Positions 16,034 to 23,808 of a stretch of 39,857 bases of DNA are shown in pieces. The notes under the pieces were generated by a model that was given only the letters and a program-made list of their open reading frames with translations, had not been told where the DNA came from and did not search any database. Position 1 is the stretch's first letter; every line of letters starts with the position of its first letter. Source of the DNA: Salaquimonas sp. (GTDB taxonomy: Bacteria > Pseudomonadota > Alphaproteobacteria > Rhizobiales > Rhizobiaceae); NCBI GenBank assembly GCA_028289365.1, contig JANQQM010000005.1:1-39857 (forward strand). Direction: 5' to 3'. The position numbers and the translations under genes are program-made.

Positions 16034-19000
16034 TCAGTGGAAGTTACGTCCTTTCGGCAGGACCTTTTGGGCGGTGCGGATCATCTGTTCGTAATCTGCC
16101 CCGAGTTCGGGTTCCTGTTTCAGCAGCTTTCGTAGCCTGGCAGCGGATTGGCCGCGCAGGCGCAGTTCCATGACCGGGCGCTTGACCTCATCGGCATTGG
16201 CCAGGCCGCCAATATCGGCAAGGCCATTGTCGTCCTGCTGCAATAGCGGGTCGTCGATCTGGGCCGCTTCGCACAGTTGTGCAAGCATCGGGGTGGCGTC
16301 CTCGATGCGGCGTATGACGACATGGGTTACACCATCGGCCTTTTGTACCTGGCCATGAACGATCACAAATCGCGCACCCATGACGATTGCGCGGTAGCGT
16401 TCCAATACCTTGGGCCAGACGATGGCGTTGGCGATGCCCGTCTCATCCTCCAGGGTCATGAAAACGACGCCCTTGGCGGAGCCCGGCCGCTGGCGGACCA
16501 TGACCAGACCACAAAGTGATACGGAGTTTCCCTGGTGCAGGATCTCCAGATCGCGGCTGGGCCTTATTCCGCGTTTTGTCATTTGCTCGCGAACGAAACT
16601 GGCTGGATGCCCCTTTAGCGAAAGCGAAAGATAGCGGTAATCCTGAATGACTTCCTCGCCCTGCGGCATGACCGGAAGACGGGTAATGGGTTCCTTGATC
16701 AGATCCTTTCGGGAAGCATGACCGAACAGATCCATCTCGAAGCCATTGCGGTCCAGTGCCTTGACCTGCCAAAGGGCGGTACGGCGATCGATGCCGGCTG
16801 AACGAAAGGCATCGGCATCGGCAAGGCGTTCGATTGCGCCATAGGAAAGACCGGACCTTTGCCATAGATCATCGACCGACTGATAAGCCTTGTCGCGGGC
16901 CTGAAGAATGGGTGTGCCTTCCTTTTCGCCAATGCCCTTGATCTGGCGAAGGCCAAGCCGCACGGCATGTGTTGTGTGAATATCCCGGGCCATTTCACGG
17001 TGTCTGACATGGAGGCGTTGCTTTAGTTCTGCCTGGGGTGTCTTGGCCGGTTCCAGGATATTGTCATGGTCGGAAAGGTTGATGTCGACGGGCAGGAGTT
17101 CCACACCATGTTCGCGTGCGTCACGAACCAGTTGCGAAGCCGAATAAAATCCCATGGGCTGGGAATTGAGAATGGCAGCACAGAAGACGTCCGGGTAATG
17201 GCATTTGAGCCAGCAGGACGCATAGACCAACAGGGCAAAACTTGCCGCATGGCTTTCGGGAAAACCATATTCGCCGAACCCCTCGATCTGGCGAAAGCAG
17301 CGCTCGGCAAAATCACGGTCATAGCCGCGTGCCGCCATTCCCTCGACCATTTTCTTCTGGAAGGTATGAATGGTTCCGACCCGGCGGAAGGTCGCCATTG
17401 CGCGGCGCAGCTTGTCGGCTTCGCCCGGTGAAAACCCGGCGGCAACGATGGCAATCTTCATGGCCTGTTCCTGGAACAGGGGTACGCCGAGGGTGCGGCC
17501 CAGGACATCTTCAAGTTCGCGGCTGGGATAGGAGACCTTCTCCTTTCCCTGCCGCCGCCGCAGATAGGGGTGGACCATGTCTCCCTGGATCGGGCCGGGG
17601 CGTACAATGGCGACCTCAATGACCAGATCGTAGAAATTTCTTGGCTTGAGACGCGGCAGCATCGACATCTGCGCCCGGCTTTCGATCTGAAACACGCCGA
17701 TCGTATCGGCGCGTTGGATCATGGCGTAGGTGCGCGGATCCTCCTTGGGCATTGTGGCAAGGGTCAGCTTCTTTCCGTAATGGTTTTCCAGAAGATCGAA
17801 TGCCTTGCGCAGGCAGGTGAGCATGCCGAGGGCGAGAATATCGATCTTCAGAATGCCCAGCGATTCAAGATCGTCCTTGTCCCATTCAACCTGGGTACGG
17901 TCCTCCATGGCGGTATTCATGACGGGAATGATGCCATCAAGCCTGTCGCGGGTAATGACGAAGCCACCGGCATGTTGTGAAAGATGGCGGGGGAAACCGT
18001 TGATCTCGGTCGCCAGTTCCATGACCTGGGCAATCGCCGGATCGTTCATGTCAAGCCCGCTTTCTGCCGCTTCACGCTGGCCGAGACTGGCGGAGTGATG
18101 GCCCCAGACGGTGCCGGCAAGCGCCCCGATGACATCTTCGGAAAGGCCGAAGACCTTGCCGATTTCACGCGCTGCCGAACGGGCGCGATAGGTGATTACC
18201 GTAGCGGCCAGGGCCGAATGTTCGCGGCCATAGCGCTGATAGATATACTGAATAACCTCCTCGCGGCGTTCATGTTCGAAATCAACATCGATATCGGGTG
18301 GCTCGCGGCGCTCGGGCGAGATGAAGCGCTCGAACAGGAGATCGGTCAGCGACGGGTCGACATCGGTGATGCCGATACAATAACAGACCGTGGAATTGGC
18401 GGCCGAACCACGCCCCTGGCACAGAATGTCCTGCGACCGGGCAAACCGGACAATGTCGTAGACCGTGAGGAAATATGGGGCATATTCCAGTTCGGCGATG
18501 AGCTCCAGTTCATGGGCGATCTGATCGAGGACCTTCTGCGGAGCGCCTTGCGGATAGCGTTGTGTGGCCCCTTCATGAGCCAGCCGTTCCAATTCTTCCT
18601 GGCAGGTCAGGCCGTTTTTGGGCGCCTCATCGGGATATTGGTAGCGCAGTTCATCGAGCGAAAATGACAATTGGCCGAACAGATCCGCTGTTGCTGCCAC
18701 AGCTTCGGGATAGCCGGCAAATAATCGCGCCATCTCGGTTTCGTCCTTCAGATGACGTTCGGCATTGGCTTCCAGAAGCTGTCCTGCATCTGCCAGGGTC
18801 ACATGATTGCGAATACAGGTGACAACATCCTGCAGCCGCCGCCGCTCGGGCCGGTGATAAGCAACGTCATTGGTAGCCAGCAGTGGAATGGTAAGCCGGT
18901 GTGCAAGATGCGCACGTGCAGCAATCTCGCGCTGTGTCGAAGCATTGAAGGCGGGGCTGGCGGCCAGTCTGACTTGCCGGGGGAAGCGATCGGCCAGTTC

Positions 19001-19447
19001 CTGCAGGCTTGCCTGTGCCGCCGCATGGTCTTCATCGGTCAGAACGGTTTGCGGTATCAGTGCCATCGCCAGATCGGAACCCCATTCCAGGAGATCGGCC
19101 AATTCGAGATGGCATTCCCCCTTGGGCGCGCGCCGATTGCCGATGGTCAGCATGCGGCACAGATTGTTCCAGCCCCTGATCGACTTCGGCCAGACCAGAC
19201 AATCGGGCGTGGCATCGGTAAAGGCCAGGCGGCAACCCGGCTGATAGCCAATCCCGGCTTCCTTGGCGGCCATATGTGCGCGCACGACACCTGCCACCGT
19301 GTTGCGGTCGCAGACGGCGATACCGGCAAGCCCCAGTTTCTTTGCGGTGACCACCAGCTCCTCGGGATGCGAAGCACCGCGCAGGAAGGAGAAATTGCTG
19401 GCAATGGCCAACTCACAATAATGGGGTGCGGGGTTTGCCGGGTTCAT
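16034..19447 (-). CDS. dnaE2: Error-prone DNA polymerase DnaE2 (ImuC)
   Basis: The start chosen is the ATG at 19447 (MNPANPAPHYCELAIASNFSF), with GGGAG eight bases upstream; the frame is open further upstream but that part overlaps imuB. This gives 1137 residues, normal for DnaE2. Domains in order are PHP (about 1-200; YCELAIASNFSFLRGASHPEE), polymerase III alpha catalytic core (VCYCIGITDVDP and PPDIDVDFEHERREEV carry the catalytic aspartates), helix-hairpin-helix (GLRQIKGIGEKEG) and an OB domain (SVSLCGLVMVRQRPGSAKGVVF). It ends in LPKGRNFH, as most DnaE2 proteins do. It carries out translesion synthesis with ImuA and ImuB in SOS-induced mutagenesis. It lies 17 bases after imuB. Confidence 0.97.
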   Translation of the reverse strand: MNPANPAPHYCELAIASNFSFLRGASHPEELVVTAKKLGLAGIAVCDRNTVAGVVRAHMAAKEAGIGYQPGCRLAFTDATPDCLVWPKSIRGWNNLCRMLTIGNRRAPKGECHLELADLLEWGSDLAMALIPQTVLTDEDHAAAQASLQELADRFPRQVRLAASPAFNASTQREIAARAHLAHRLTIPLLATNDVAYHRPERRRLQDVVTCIRNHVTLADAGQLLEANAERHLKDETEMARLFAGYPEAVAATADLFGQLSFSLDELRYQYPDEAPKNGLTCQEELERLAHEGATQRYPQGAPQKVLDQIAHELELIAELEYAPYFLTVYDIVRFARSQDILCQGRGSAANSTVCYCIGITDVDPSLTDLLFERFISPERREPPDIDVDFEHERREEVIQYIYQRYGREHSALAATVITYRARSAAREIGKVFGLSEDVIGALAGTVWGHHSASLGQREAAESGLDMNDPAIAQVMELATEINGFPRHLSQHAGGFVITRDRLDGIIPVMNTAMEDRTQVEWDKDDLESLGILKIDILALGMLTCLRKAFDLLENHYGKKLTLATMPKEDPRTYAMIQRADTIGVFQIESRAQMSMLPRLKPRNFYDLVIEVAIVRPGPIQGDMVHPYLRRRQGKEKVSYPSRELEDVLGRTLGVPLFQEQAMKIAIVAAGFSPGEADKLRRAMATFRRVGTIHTFQKKMVEGMAARGYDRDFAERCFRQIEGFGEYGFPESHAASFALLVYASCWLKCHYPDVFCAAILNSQPMGFYSASQLVRDAREHGVELLPVDINLSDHDNILEPAKTPQAELKQRLHVRHREMARDIHTTHAVRLGLRQIKGIGEKEGTPILQARDKAYQSVDDLWQRSGLSYGAIERLADADAFRSAGIDRRTALWQVKALDRNGFEMDLFGHASRKDLIKEPITRLPVMPQGEEVIQDYRYLSLSLKGHPASFVREQMTKRGIRPSRDLEILHQGNSVSLCGLVMVRQRPGSAKGVVFMTLEDETGIANAIVWPKVLERYRAIVMGARFVIVHGQVQKADGVTHVVIRRIEDATPMLAQLCEAAQIDDPLLQQDDNGLADIGGLANADEVKRPVMELRLRGQSAARLRKLLKQEPELGADYEQMIRTAQKVLPKGRNFH

Positions 19448-19464
19448 CTGTCGATCTCCCAATT

Positions 19465-21213
19465 TCACGCAAACAGGCCATGCATGAACCAGCGTGGCAC
19501 GCTTGTTTCGGATCCGTAAAGACCCTCCCTGAATATCCAGAATCGATATCCCTGTTGGTCTTCGATCCGGTAATAGTCGCGGGTCATGCGGATATCGGTC
19601 CGCGCCCACCATTCATCGGCAATGCGCTCGGGACCCTCGGCATGGAGGATTTCGTGAAGAATGCGGCGCCAGCGAAACCGTATTGGCGGGCCATCGGGAA
19701 TTTGCGCGATCGTCTCCACCGGTTCGGGATGGGCAAACAGCCGCAAGGGACGCGTCGGCGGTAGGTGGTTTCGTGCAAGCGGGTTTGCCATACCGGGCAA
19801 GGGTTCGGCCGTTTGCGGTGTGGCATCCTGGCTTGCCGGGAGAAGAATTTCGGCGCGCTCGGGCAAGTGTGTATCCACCGCCGTGCTTCGCAGAACACTG
19901 GCCATGCCGAGCCTTGCGCCCAGCCGGTCAACAAGATCGGTGACCGGGCGCGGGTCAGCCGACAGGAAACCCGGTTCCATCTCTTTTAAAATCTGGGCCT
20001 CGGAAACCGAAAGACGGATGGTTTCAAAGCCGAGACCGGGGTCGAAATCCTCCTGCAAGGCCGCCAGCCGTTCGCGGAAGAGAAGCAGAAAGGCGGATGC
20101 TTCGCGCACCGGTCTCGAGGTGCCGACGCCGGCGCGCATGACCTTTCCATCGGTGCGGAACAATGCCAGGTCGATCACCCGTGCACCCTGGCCCCGCTTT
20201 TCCAAGCTTTCGCAGAGATGCCCTGCCAATCGTTCAATGAGAAACTCGATATCCTCCATTCGCCCGATCGGTTCGGCCAGGCGGCGCTCGGCGGTCAGTT
20301 CGGGAACCGGCAGACGCGGTGAAATTGTCTCCTCGACAGCACCAAGCGCCTGGTCGAGGCGCAGCATCAGCAATTTGCCGAAACGGCGCGCCAGTGGCGC
20401 GCGGGGCCGTGCCATGAGCTGGCCGACCAGGCGCAGGCCGACCCGGGCAAGCCCCGACAGGGTTTCGGTATCAAGCCGCAGGGCCGCCAGCGGCAAGGGG
20501 CTGAGCACGGCTTTCGTGGCGGCGGGGGAAATAATGAAATCCCCGGTCCTGTCAATCCTGTCGGCCTGATCGGTTGTGCCGGAACCGCGCCTTTTTGCCG
20601 GATCATAGCGGGCGATCGCCCAGGCAGCGCCGGGGGTGGCGGCAATTGCGGCGGTCGCGCAGAAACCCTGATGGAACAGGCGAGCGAGCAGATCGCCAAG
20701 TAATGATTTTTCCCCGCCGAAAAGCCCGGCGCAGCCGGTAATGTCGAGCATCAGCCCATATTCATTAATGTTGAGGGTATTCAGCGCGGAAGAGGTTTCG
20801 ACGGCGACCAGCGGCGTGTAGCGGTCGCACCAGTCGGCGATCGCCTCGGCAAGCAGGCAGTCGGCATCGGGATCCTCGGTCAGGACCTCGATTAGTGGGC
20901 AGATGGCACGCGCATCGGTTAATGCCTGGCCCCGGAAAAGCCCGAAACGGGTAGCAGGCTCATCCAGTGAGGTCAGGCGCATGGCATTATTGCGCTGGCC
21001 GGAAATGACGATTGGCGGGGTCTCAGGACGCGCGTTCAAGCGCCATGCCGTTCCCCAGCGTGCGCGTGCGATCCGGTCCGTCGAAAGCCTGGGCAGGCTG
21101 ATTGCCAGATAGCGCCGGCCCGTCCGGGCCTGGGTGCCCGGAAGGTTTTCCGGTGCTGGTTCGGGCTTTGCGGATTGCGGCGCCGCCGCGGGAAAGGGCA
21201 AACAGGCATTCAT
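19465..21213 (-). CDS. imuB: Catalytically inactive Y-family polymerase-like protein ImuB
   Basis: The ATG at 21213 (MNACLPFPAA) has GGAG ten bases upstream and is preferred to one at 21312, which lies deep inside imuA. This gives 582 residues. RRYLAISLPRLSTDRIAR marks the N-terminus of the IMS/Y-family fold, and NEYGLMLDITGCAGLFGGEKSLLGDLLARL is the palm region, where the usual catalytic acidic pair is not kept as in active Y-polymerases. GLRLVGQLMARPRAPLARRFG is the HhH region. The C-terminal part, ending DYYRIEDQQGYRFWIFREGLYG, is the typical ImuB tail. ImuB is the clamp-binding hub that recruits DnaE2 and ImuA to damaged DNA. It overlaps imuA by about 190 bases in another frame. Confidence 0.93.
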   Translation of the reverse strand: MNACLPFPAAAPQSAKPEPAPENLPGTQARTGRRYLAISLPRLSTDRIARARWGTAWRLNARPETPPIVISGQRNNAMRLTSLDEPATRFGLFRGQALTDARAICPLIEVLTEDPDADCLLAEAIADWCDRYTPLVAVETSSALNTLNINEYGLMLDITGCAGLFGGEKSLLGDLLARLFHQGFCATAAIAATPGAAWAIARYDPAKRRGSGTTDQADRIDRTGDFIISPAATKAVLSPLPLAALRLDTETLSGLARVGLRLVGQLMARPRAPLARRFGKLLMLRLDQALGAVEETISPRLPVPELTAERRLAEPIGRMEDIEFLIERLAGHLCESLEKRGQGARVIDLALFRTDGKVMRAGVGTSRPVREASAFLLLFRERLAALQEDFDPGLGFETIRLSVSEAQILKEMEPGFLSADPRPVTDLVDRLGARLGMASVLRSTAVDTHLPERAEILLPASQDATPQTAEPLPGMANPLARNHLPPTRPLRLFAHPEPVETIAQIPDGPPIRFRWRRILHEILHAEGPERIADEWWARTDIRMTRDYYRIEDQQGYRFWIFREGLYGSETSVPRWFMHGLFA

Positions 21214-22012
21214 CTCGTTTCCACTCCAGGGTCCATGCGCCGGGTCGCCCGCCCCGGCTTTTTTCCAATGCCGCATGCCAGGCGGGCGCGCCGACAAGGC
21301 GTGCCGGTTCATCTGCTTGTTTTATTGAGGGGGCCGGTGAAACCCGCCACCGTGTTGCTGCCGCGCTAGCCTCTTCTCCGCCGGACTGGCGCAGGAGCAG
21401 GACCGGCATGTTTGCCGACTGGGCGCGCAAGGCCAGCCGCCGGGAAAAGGCAAGCCCCGCACTTGCCGGATTGCCGCGCAATTCGAGCAGGCAAAATCCG
21501 GTTCCCGGGCAGGCGGCAATTTCGCCTGCCGCCCACAGGGTCTCATTGCTGTTTTTGGTAAAAACCCGGATCAGCCGTGCCGGGTCGATGCCCAGCCCGG
21601 CAAGGCCCGGGCCGTAGAATTCACCGGCCTCGGTACGGGCCTGCTTTTCGGCGATCCAGAAAATTGTCCCGCCCGTGCCGGCCAGCAGGCTGCCAAGTGC
21701 GAGCGCGAAGCCGGCACTGGCGGCAAGGTCAAGCGCGGTTGCGGCGCGAACCTCATGCAGGGCGCCGACCGCAAGGGTGCCTGAATCGGTCTTCCCGGCA
21801 TCATGGCACAGGGCTGCATCAATCTCGGCAATGCCAAGGCTGACGGCACGGGGGCGGGCATCCTGTTGAAGGGTGCCGTCAATGCGCAGCGGGCGGTGTT
21901 CGATCTTCGAGATTTTTTCATTGAGCGCGCTGACAAGCTGCCGGCGGTCGATACCCGGCTGCAATCCTGGCCCCGATTTTTGCCCGGGTTTTGAAATGGC
22001 AAAACCTGCCAT
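21023..22012 (-). CDS. imuA: ImuA, RecA-like subunit of the mutasome
   Basis: A 329-residue protein, with GGAGG ten bases before the ATG. Residues 1 to about 265 match ImuA: IAEIDAALC, GALHEVRAATALDLAASAGFALALGSLL, IFWIAEKQARTEAGEFYGPGLAGLGIDPARLIRV and the C-terminal LEWKRDECLF. ImuA resembles RecA/SulA and supports ImuB-DnaE2 mutagenesis. After RDECLF the frame carries on for about 60 more residues, low in similarity to anything and rich in G/P/S, through the start of imuB, to a stop at 21023. The usual protein ends soon after the RDE motif, so the tail looks like a lost stop or an out-of-frame extension. A LexA box lies upstream. Confidence 0.9.
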   Translation of the reverse strand: MAGFAISKPGQKSGPGLQPGIDRRQLVSALNEKISKIEHRPLRIDGTLQQDARPRAVSLGIAEIDAALCHDAGKTDSGTLAVGALHEVRAATALDLAASAGFALALGSLLAGTGGTIFWIAEKQARTEAGEFYGPGLAGLGIDPARLIRVFTKNSNETLWAAGEIAACPGTGFCLLELRGNPASAGLAFSRRLALRAQSANMPVLLLRQSGGEEASAAATRWRVSPAPSIKQADEPARLVGAPAWHAALEKSRGGRPGAWTLEWKRDECLFALSRGGAAIRKARTSTGKPSGHPGPDGPALSGNQPAQAFDGPDRTRTLGNGMALERAS

Positions 22013-22071
22013 GAAACCTGCGCCTCCACAGCTTACCGTTCGGTGGCGTCGAGGCCGCCGAAATATTAGAT

Positions 22072-22086
22072 GTTCCTGTTATGTTC
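22072..22086 (-). promoter_or_regulatory. LexA (SOS) box upstream of imuA
   Basis: GTTC (22072-22075), seven bases and GTTC (22083-22086), equal to GAAC-N7-GAAC on the coding strand, is an exact match to the alphaproteobacterial LexA operator. It lies 60-75 bases upstream of the imuA ATG, where it would cover the promoter. This predicts that imuA-imuB-dnaE2 is one SOS-induced operon. Confidence 0.85.
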
Positions 22087-22309
22087 TCATTGATTCCGGA
22101 AAGTGCGGCGAGAGTCAAGCAGAGTCTGAGCGAAAATAAGGGAATTTTTTCCTAGCGACGCATGTGGGAAAACTGCATATTCCAAACGCATAAATTGCAG
22201 AGCAAAGCTGATGCCAGCAAGCAAAGAATAAAATTATGAAAGAAAAATGCAGAAGACGGAAGTTTTGGTATAATAAAGCCGGCAGTCGCTGATTCGCTAT
22301 TACCATACT

Positions 22310-22500
22310 TCCCGGTCACGTCTACTTTTGTGGACCGCTGTCCGGGAAAAATGCGAGACGAATGGCTTTAACAGTCACCAGAGCGGTGCGCCCCGTCTGA
22401 AGCCGGGGTGAAGTCCGAGACGGCAGACCCGAAAAAGGTCTGGCCGCCAAAATGCTAAGTTGATCCCTTAGTTGGTCAGCGGTTGCCACCAACCTCCTCA
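22310..22500 (+). ncRNA. Candidate structured RNA, family unassigned (HEARO/omega-RNA-like hypothesis)
   Basis: In a 574-base gap without credible ORFs, this stretch contains many compact helices on the plus strand: GGAC-CGCT-GTCC (22332-22343), CACC-AGAGC-GGTG (22376-22388), CCCCG/CGGGG (about 22391-22408), CAGACC/GGTCTG with a CGAAAAA loop (about 22424-22442), CTAAG/CTTAG (22455-22471) and GGTTG-CCAC-CAACC (22481-22494). GCGG/CCGC encloses two of them as a junction, and ACCGCTG (22334-22340) can pair with CAGCGGT (22477-22483) to close the whole. CCGTCT can also pair with AGACGG, an alternative fold. It does not read as tRNA, tmRNA, RNase P or SRP RNA. The hairpin series recalls HEARO/omega RNAs of IscB loci, but no iscB gene follows. 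Strand and ends are uncertain. Confidence 0.45.
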
Positions 22501-22519
22501 ATTGTCTGGTCTGATTCGG

Positions 22520-22534
22520 TTAACGGCTTGTTAA
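22520..22534 (+). promoter_or_regulatory. Perfect CtrA-type site with adjacent GANTC
   Basis: TTAA (22520-22523), seven bases and TTAA (22531-22534) match the full CtrA consensus. A GATTC (22513-22517), a CcrM methylation site, directly precedes it, and GAATC follows near 22555. The site sits 53-67 bases upstream of the ATG at 22587, a normal distance for a CtrA-activated promoter. Cell-cycle control of that gene is therefore a reasonable inference. Confidence 0.55.
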
Positions 22535-22586
22535 TGGTGGGCGTGGGGGTGCTTGAATCACAATTTCAATTTGCTTTGGTAACAAG

Positions 22587-23174
22587 ATGGTATCTAAAGA
22601 ATTCCAAAACCTAGATTTTTCTCCTCAAAAAATCCCGGCCGATTACTTGCAAGCCATTGGTCTTGTTGTAGTTGCTTCAGCACAAACAGAAGACATTGTA
22701 CAAATGGCAATTGCTGGCATACTTGGTGTGGATGCTGAAATTGGCTGGGCCCTAACATCGCACATGACATCACCCCTACGGGATAGCGTCGCACGATCAC
22801 TCATTGAATTTCGGTCGCACGACGATGCCATTCTTAACGAATTCGACTCAATCATGGGCGACATCAAAGATGCCTGGGCAAGAAGAGCAGAAATTGTACA
22901 CAATCTTTGGTCCATTGATGAAAAAACCGGAGAAATATACTCCGTTCAATCAACTGCTCGTGCAGGTCTGATAGTCGACAAACGGCCAATGGAACTCAAG
23001 GAAATCGAAAGGGATGCTGAATTCATCCGTGAGGCTGGCCTGCGTATGCTGAAGTTTCTTGCTCAATACGACATCATGCCCGATCTACCGCCTAGAAATA
23101 GATTTCGCTTCCATATGAACAAGGCAGCGAGAAAAAAACGAAGAAAGAAAGCTCAGGAAAGTAGAGAAACCTGA
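22587..23174 (+). CDS. Uncharacterised protein with HEPN-like R-x4-H motif and basic tail
   Basis: A 195-residue soluble protein, not assigned to a named family. Residues 15-110 look all-helical, and RRAEIVHNLW (99-108) has the R-x4-H spacing of HEPN nucleases (R100, H105), at the end of a helix and followed by a tryptophan. DIVQMAIAGILGVDAEIGWALTSHM (36-60) is a distinctive conserved-looking stretch. The last 25 residues (about 170-195) are strongly basic, with runs of K and R, suited to nucleic-acid binding. Codon use is AT-richer than in the housekeeping neighbours. It stands alone, 53 bases after a CtrA-type site and after a candidate structured RNA. RNase activity is a hypothesis; a single-gene HEPN without partner could equally be inactive or have another role. 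Confidence 0.7.
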   Translation: MVSKEFQNLDFSPQKIPADYLQAIGLVVVASAQTEDIVQMAIAGILGVDAEIGWALTSHMTSPLRDSVARSLIEFRSHDDAILNEFDSIMGDIKDAWARRAEIVHNLWSIDEKTGEIYSVQSTARAGLIVDKRPMELKEIERDAEFIREAGLRMLKFLAQYDIMPDLPPRNRFRFHMNKAARKKRRKKAQESRET

Positions 23175-23291
23175 TTTCCAAAAATATTACAATGAAATAG
23201 CCACTTTAGTATCCTGAATGGAATGAAATTACAGATATGGCCTTAGATCCGTTTCTAGTTTTTCTTGTGATCCACTAAATTGCATCTCGGA

Positions 23292-23487
23292 ATGGATCCT
23301 CGGGTCAAACCCGAGGATGACGAGGGGAGAGGGCGCCCCAAACTGGGCGTCACCCCGGACGCAACTGCGATCCGGGGTCCATTATACCGTGCAACGGGCA
23401 CAGGCATTTGCGTTGGACACCGGCGTCTCAACCGCACCGCTACGGGTACCAATGGATCCCGGTTTGCATGGCAACCGGGATGACGCC
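23292..23487. repeat. Three intergenic palindromic repeats (ATGGATCC...GATGACG type)
   Basis: Three related hairpins lie between the HEPN-like gene and the XRE gene. Copy 1 (23292-23322) has ATCCTCGGGT/ACCCGAGGAT arms; copy 2 (23348-23382) is inverted, with ACCCCGGA/TCCGGGGT arms; copy 3 (23452-23487) has ATCCCGGTT/AACCGGGAT arms. All share the ends ATGGAYCC and GATGACG (or complement). This is the class of short extragenic palindrome dispersed in many alphaproteobacteria. They may act as transcription ends for the two convergent flanking genes. No coding sequence is seen here. Confidence 0.8.
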
Positions 23488-23511
23488 GAGGAAAAGAGCG
23501 TCAGCAATGCC

Positions 23512-23715
23512 CTAAGCCACCAAATCCGCCATCGGGACTTCCAAGGCGTTGGCCAGTTTTTCGAGGACAGTCACGGTCGGATTGCGGATACCACGTTCGA
23601 CGCCGCTGACATAGGTGCGATGCAGGCCCGAACGAAACGCAAGGTCCTCCTGGGAATAGCCTTTTTCCTCCCTGATCTGCCGAAGGTTACGGCCAATGCG
23701 TGCACGAATTTCCAT
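23512..23715 (-). CDS. Small XRE-family helix-turn-helix regulator
   Basis: A 67-residue protein made almost wholly of a Cro/C1-type helix-turn-helix: RIGRNLRQIREEKGYSQEDLAFRSGLHRTYVSGVERGIRNPTVTVLEKLANAL. The SQEDLA...HRTYVSGVERG...NPT pattern is that of single-domain controllers such as restriction-modification C proteins, and of antitoxin-like or autorepressing regulators. No restriction-modification or toxin gene of a known family is adjacent. It is divergent from a small membrane protein, with an inverted repeat in the 93-base gap, so autoregulation and control of that gene are likely. The ribosome site is weak; the start is the only ATG that keeps the whole domain. Confidence 0.85.
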   Translation of the reverse strand: MEIRARIGRNLRQIREEKGYSQEDLAFRSGLHRTYVSGVERGIRNPTVTVLEKLANALEVPMADLVA

Positions 23716-23775
23716 GACCGCACACGGCTTGAATGCATCCGATCCGTCTACAGCCTATAAGTCTCAATTGGGTTT

Positions 23776-23792
23776 ACATTGCACGTTAATGT
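23776..23792. promoter_or_regulatory. Inverted repeat between divergent XRE and membrane-protein genes
   Basis: ACATT (23776-23780), seven bases and AATGT (23788-23792) form a symmetric site in the 93-base intergenic gap, with GTATAC (23791-23796) adjoining. Its size fits an operator for a Cro/C1-type dimer. It lies about 60-77 bases upstream of the XRE gene and 17 before the other start. Confidence 0.45.
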
Positions 23793-23808
23793 ATACTATA
23801 AGTCACAT

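Noticed and set aside
19448-19612. N-terminal 55-residue extension of DnaE2
   Set aside because: It lies inside imuB's 3' end in another frame, while the ATG at 19447 has a GGGAG site and gives the usual DnaE2 N-terminus.
21214-21312. Upstream start of ImuB at 21312
   Set aside because: That part reads antisense-free but out of frame through conserved imuA and carries no ImuB motif; 21213 has a better ribosome site.
22334-22500. Cobalamin, FMN or other known riboswitch
   Set aside because: Fragments such as GGGGTGAAGTCCG recall riboswitch cores, but the conserved boxes are missing and the next gene has no related function.
22381-22500. Group II intron 5' end (GTGCGCCC at 22387)
   Set aside because: No reverse transcriptase gene and no domain V hairpin found nearby.
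23292-23487. Coding region, since frames of 65-147 codons are open here on both strands
   Set aside because: The frames run straight through three hairpins, have no domain or good ribosome site, and owe their length to the GC-rich palindromes.
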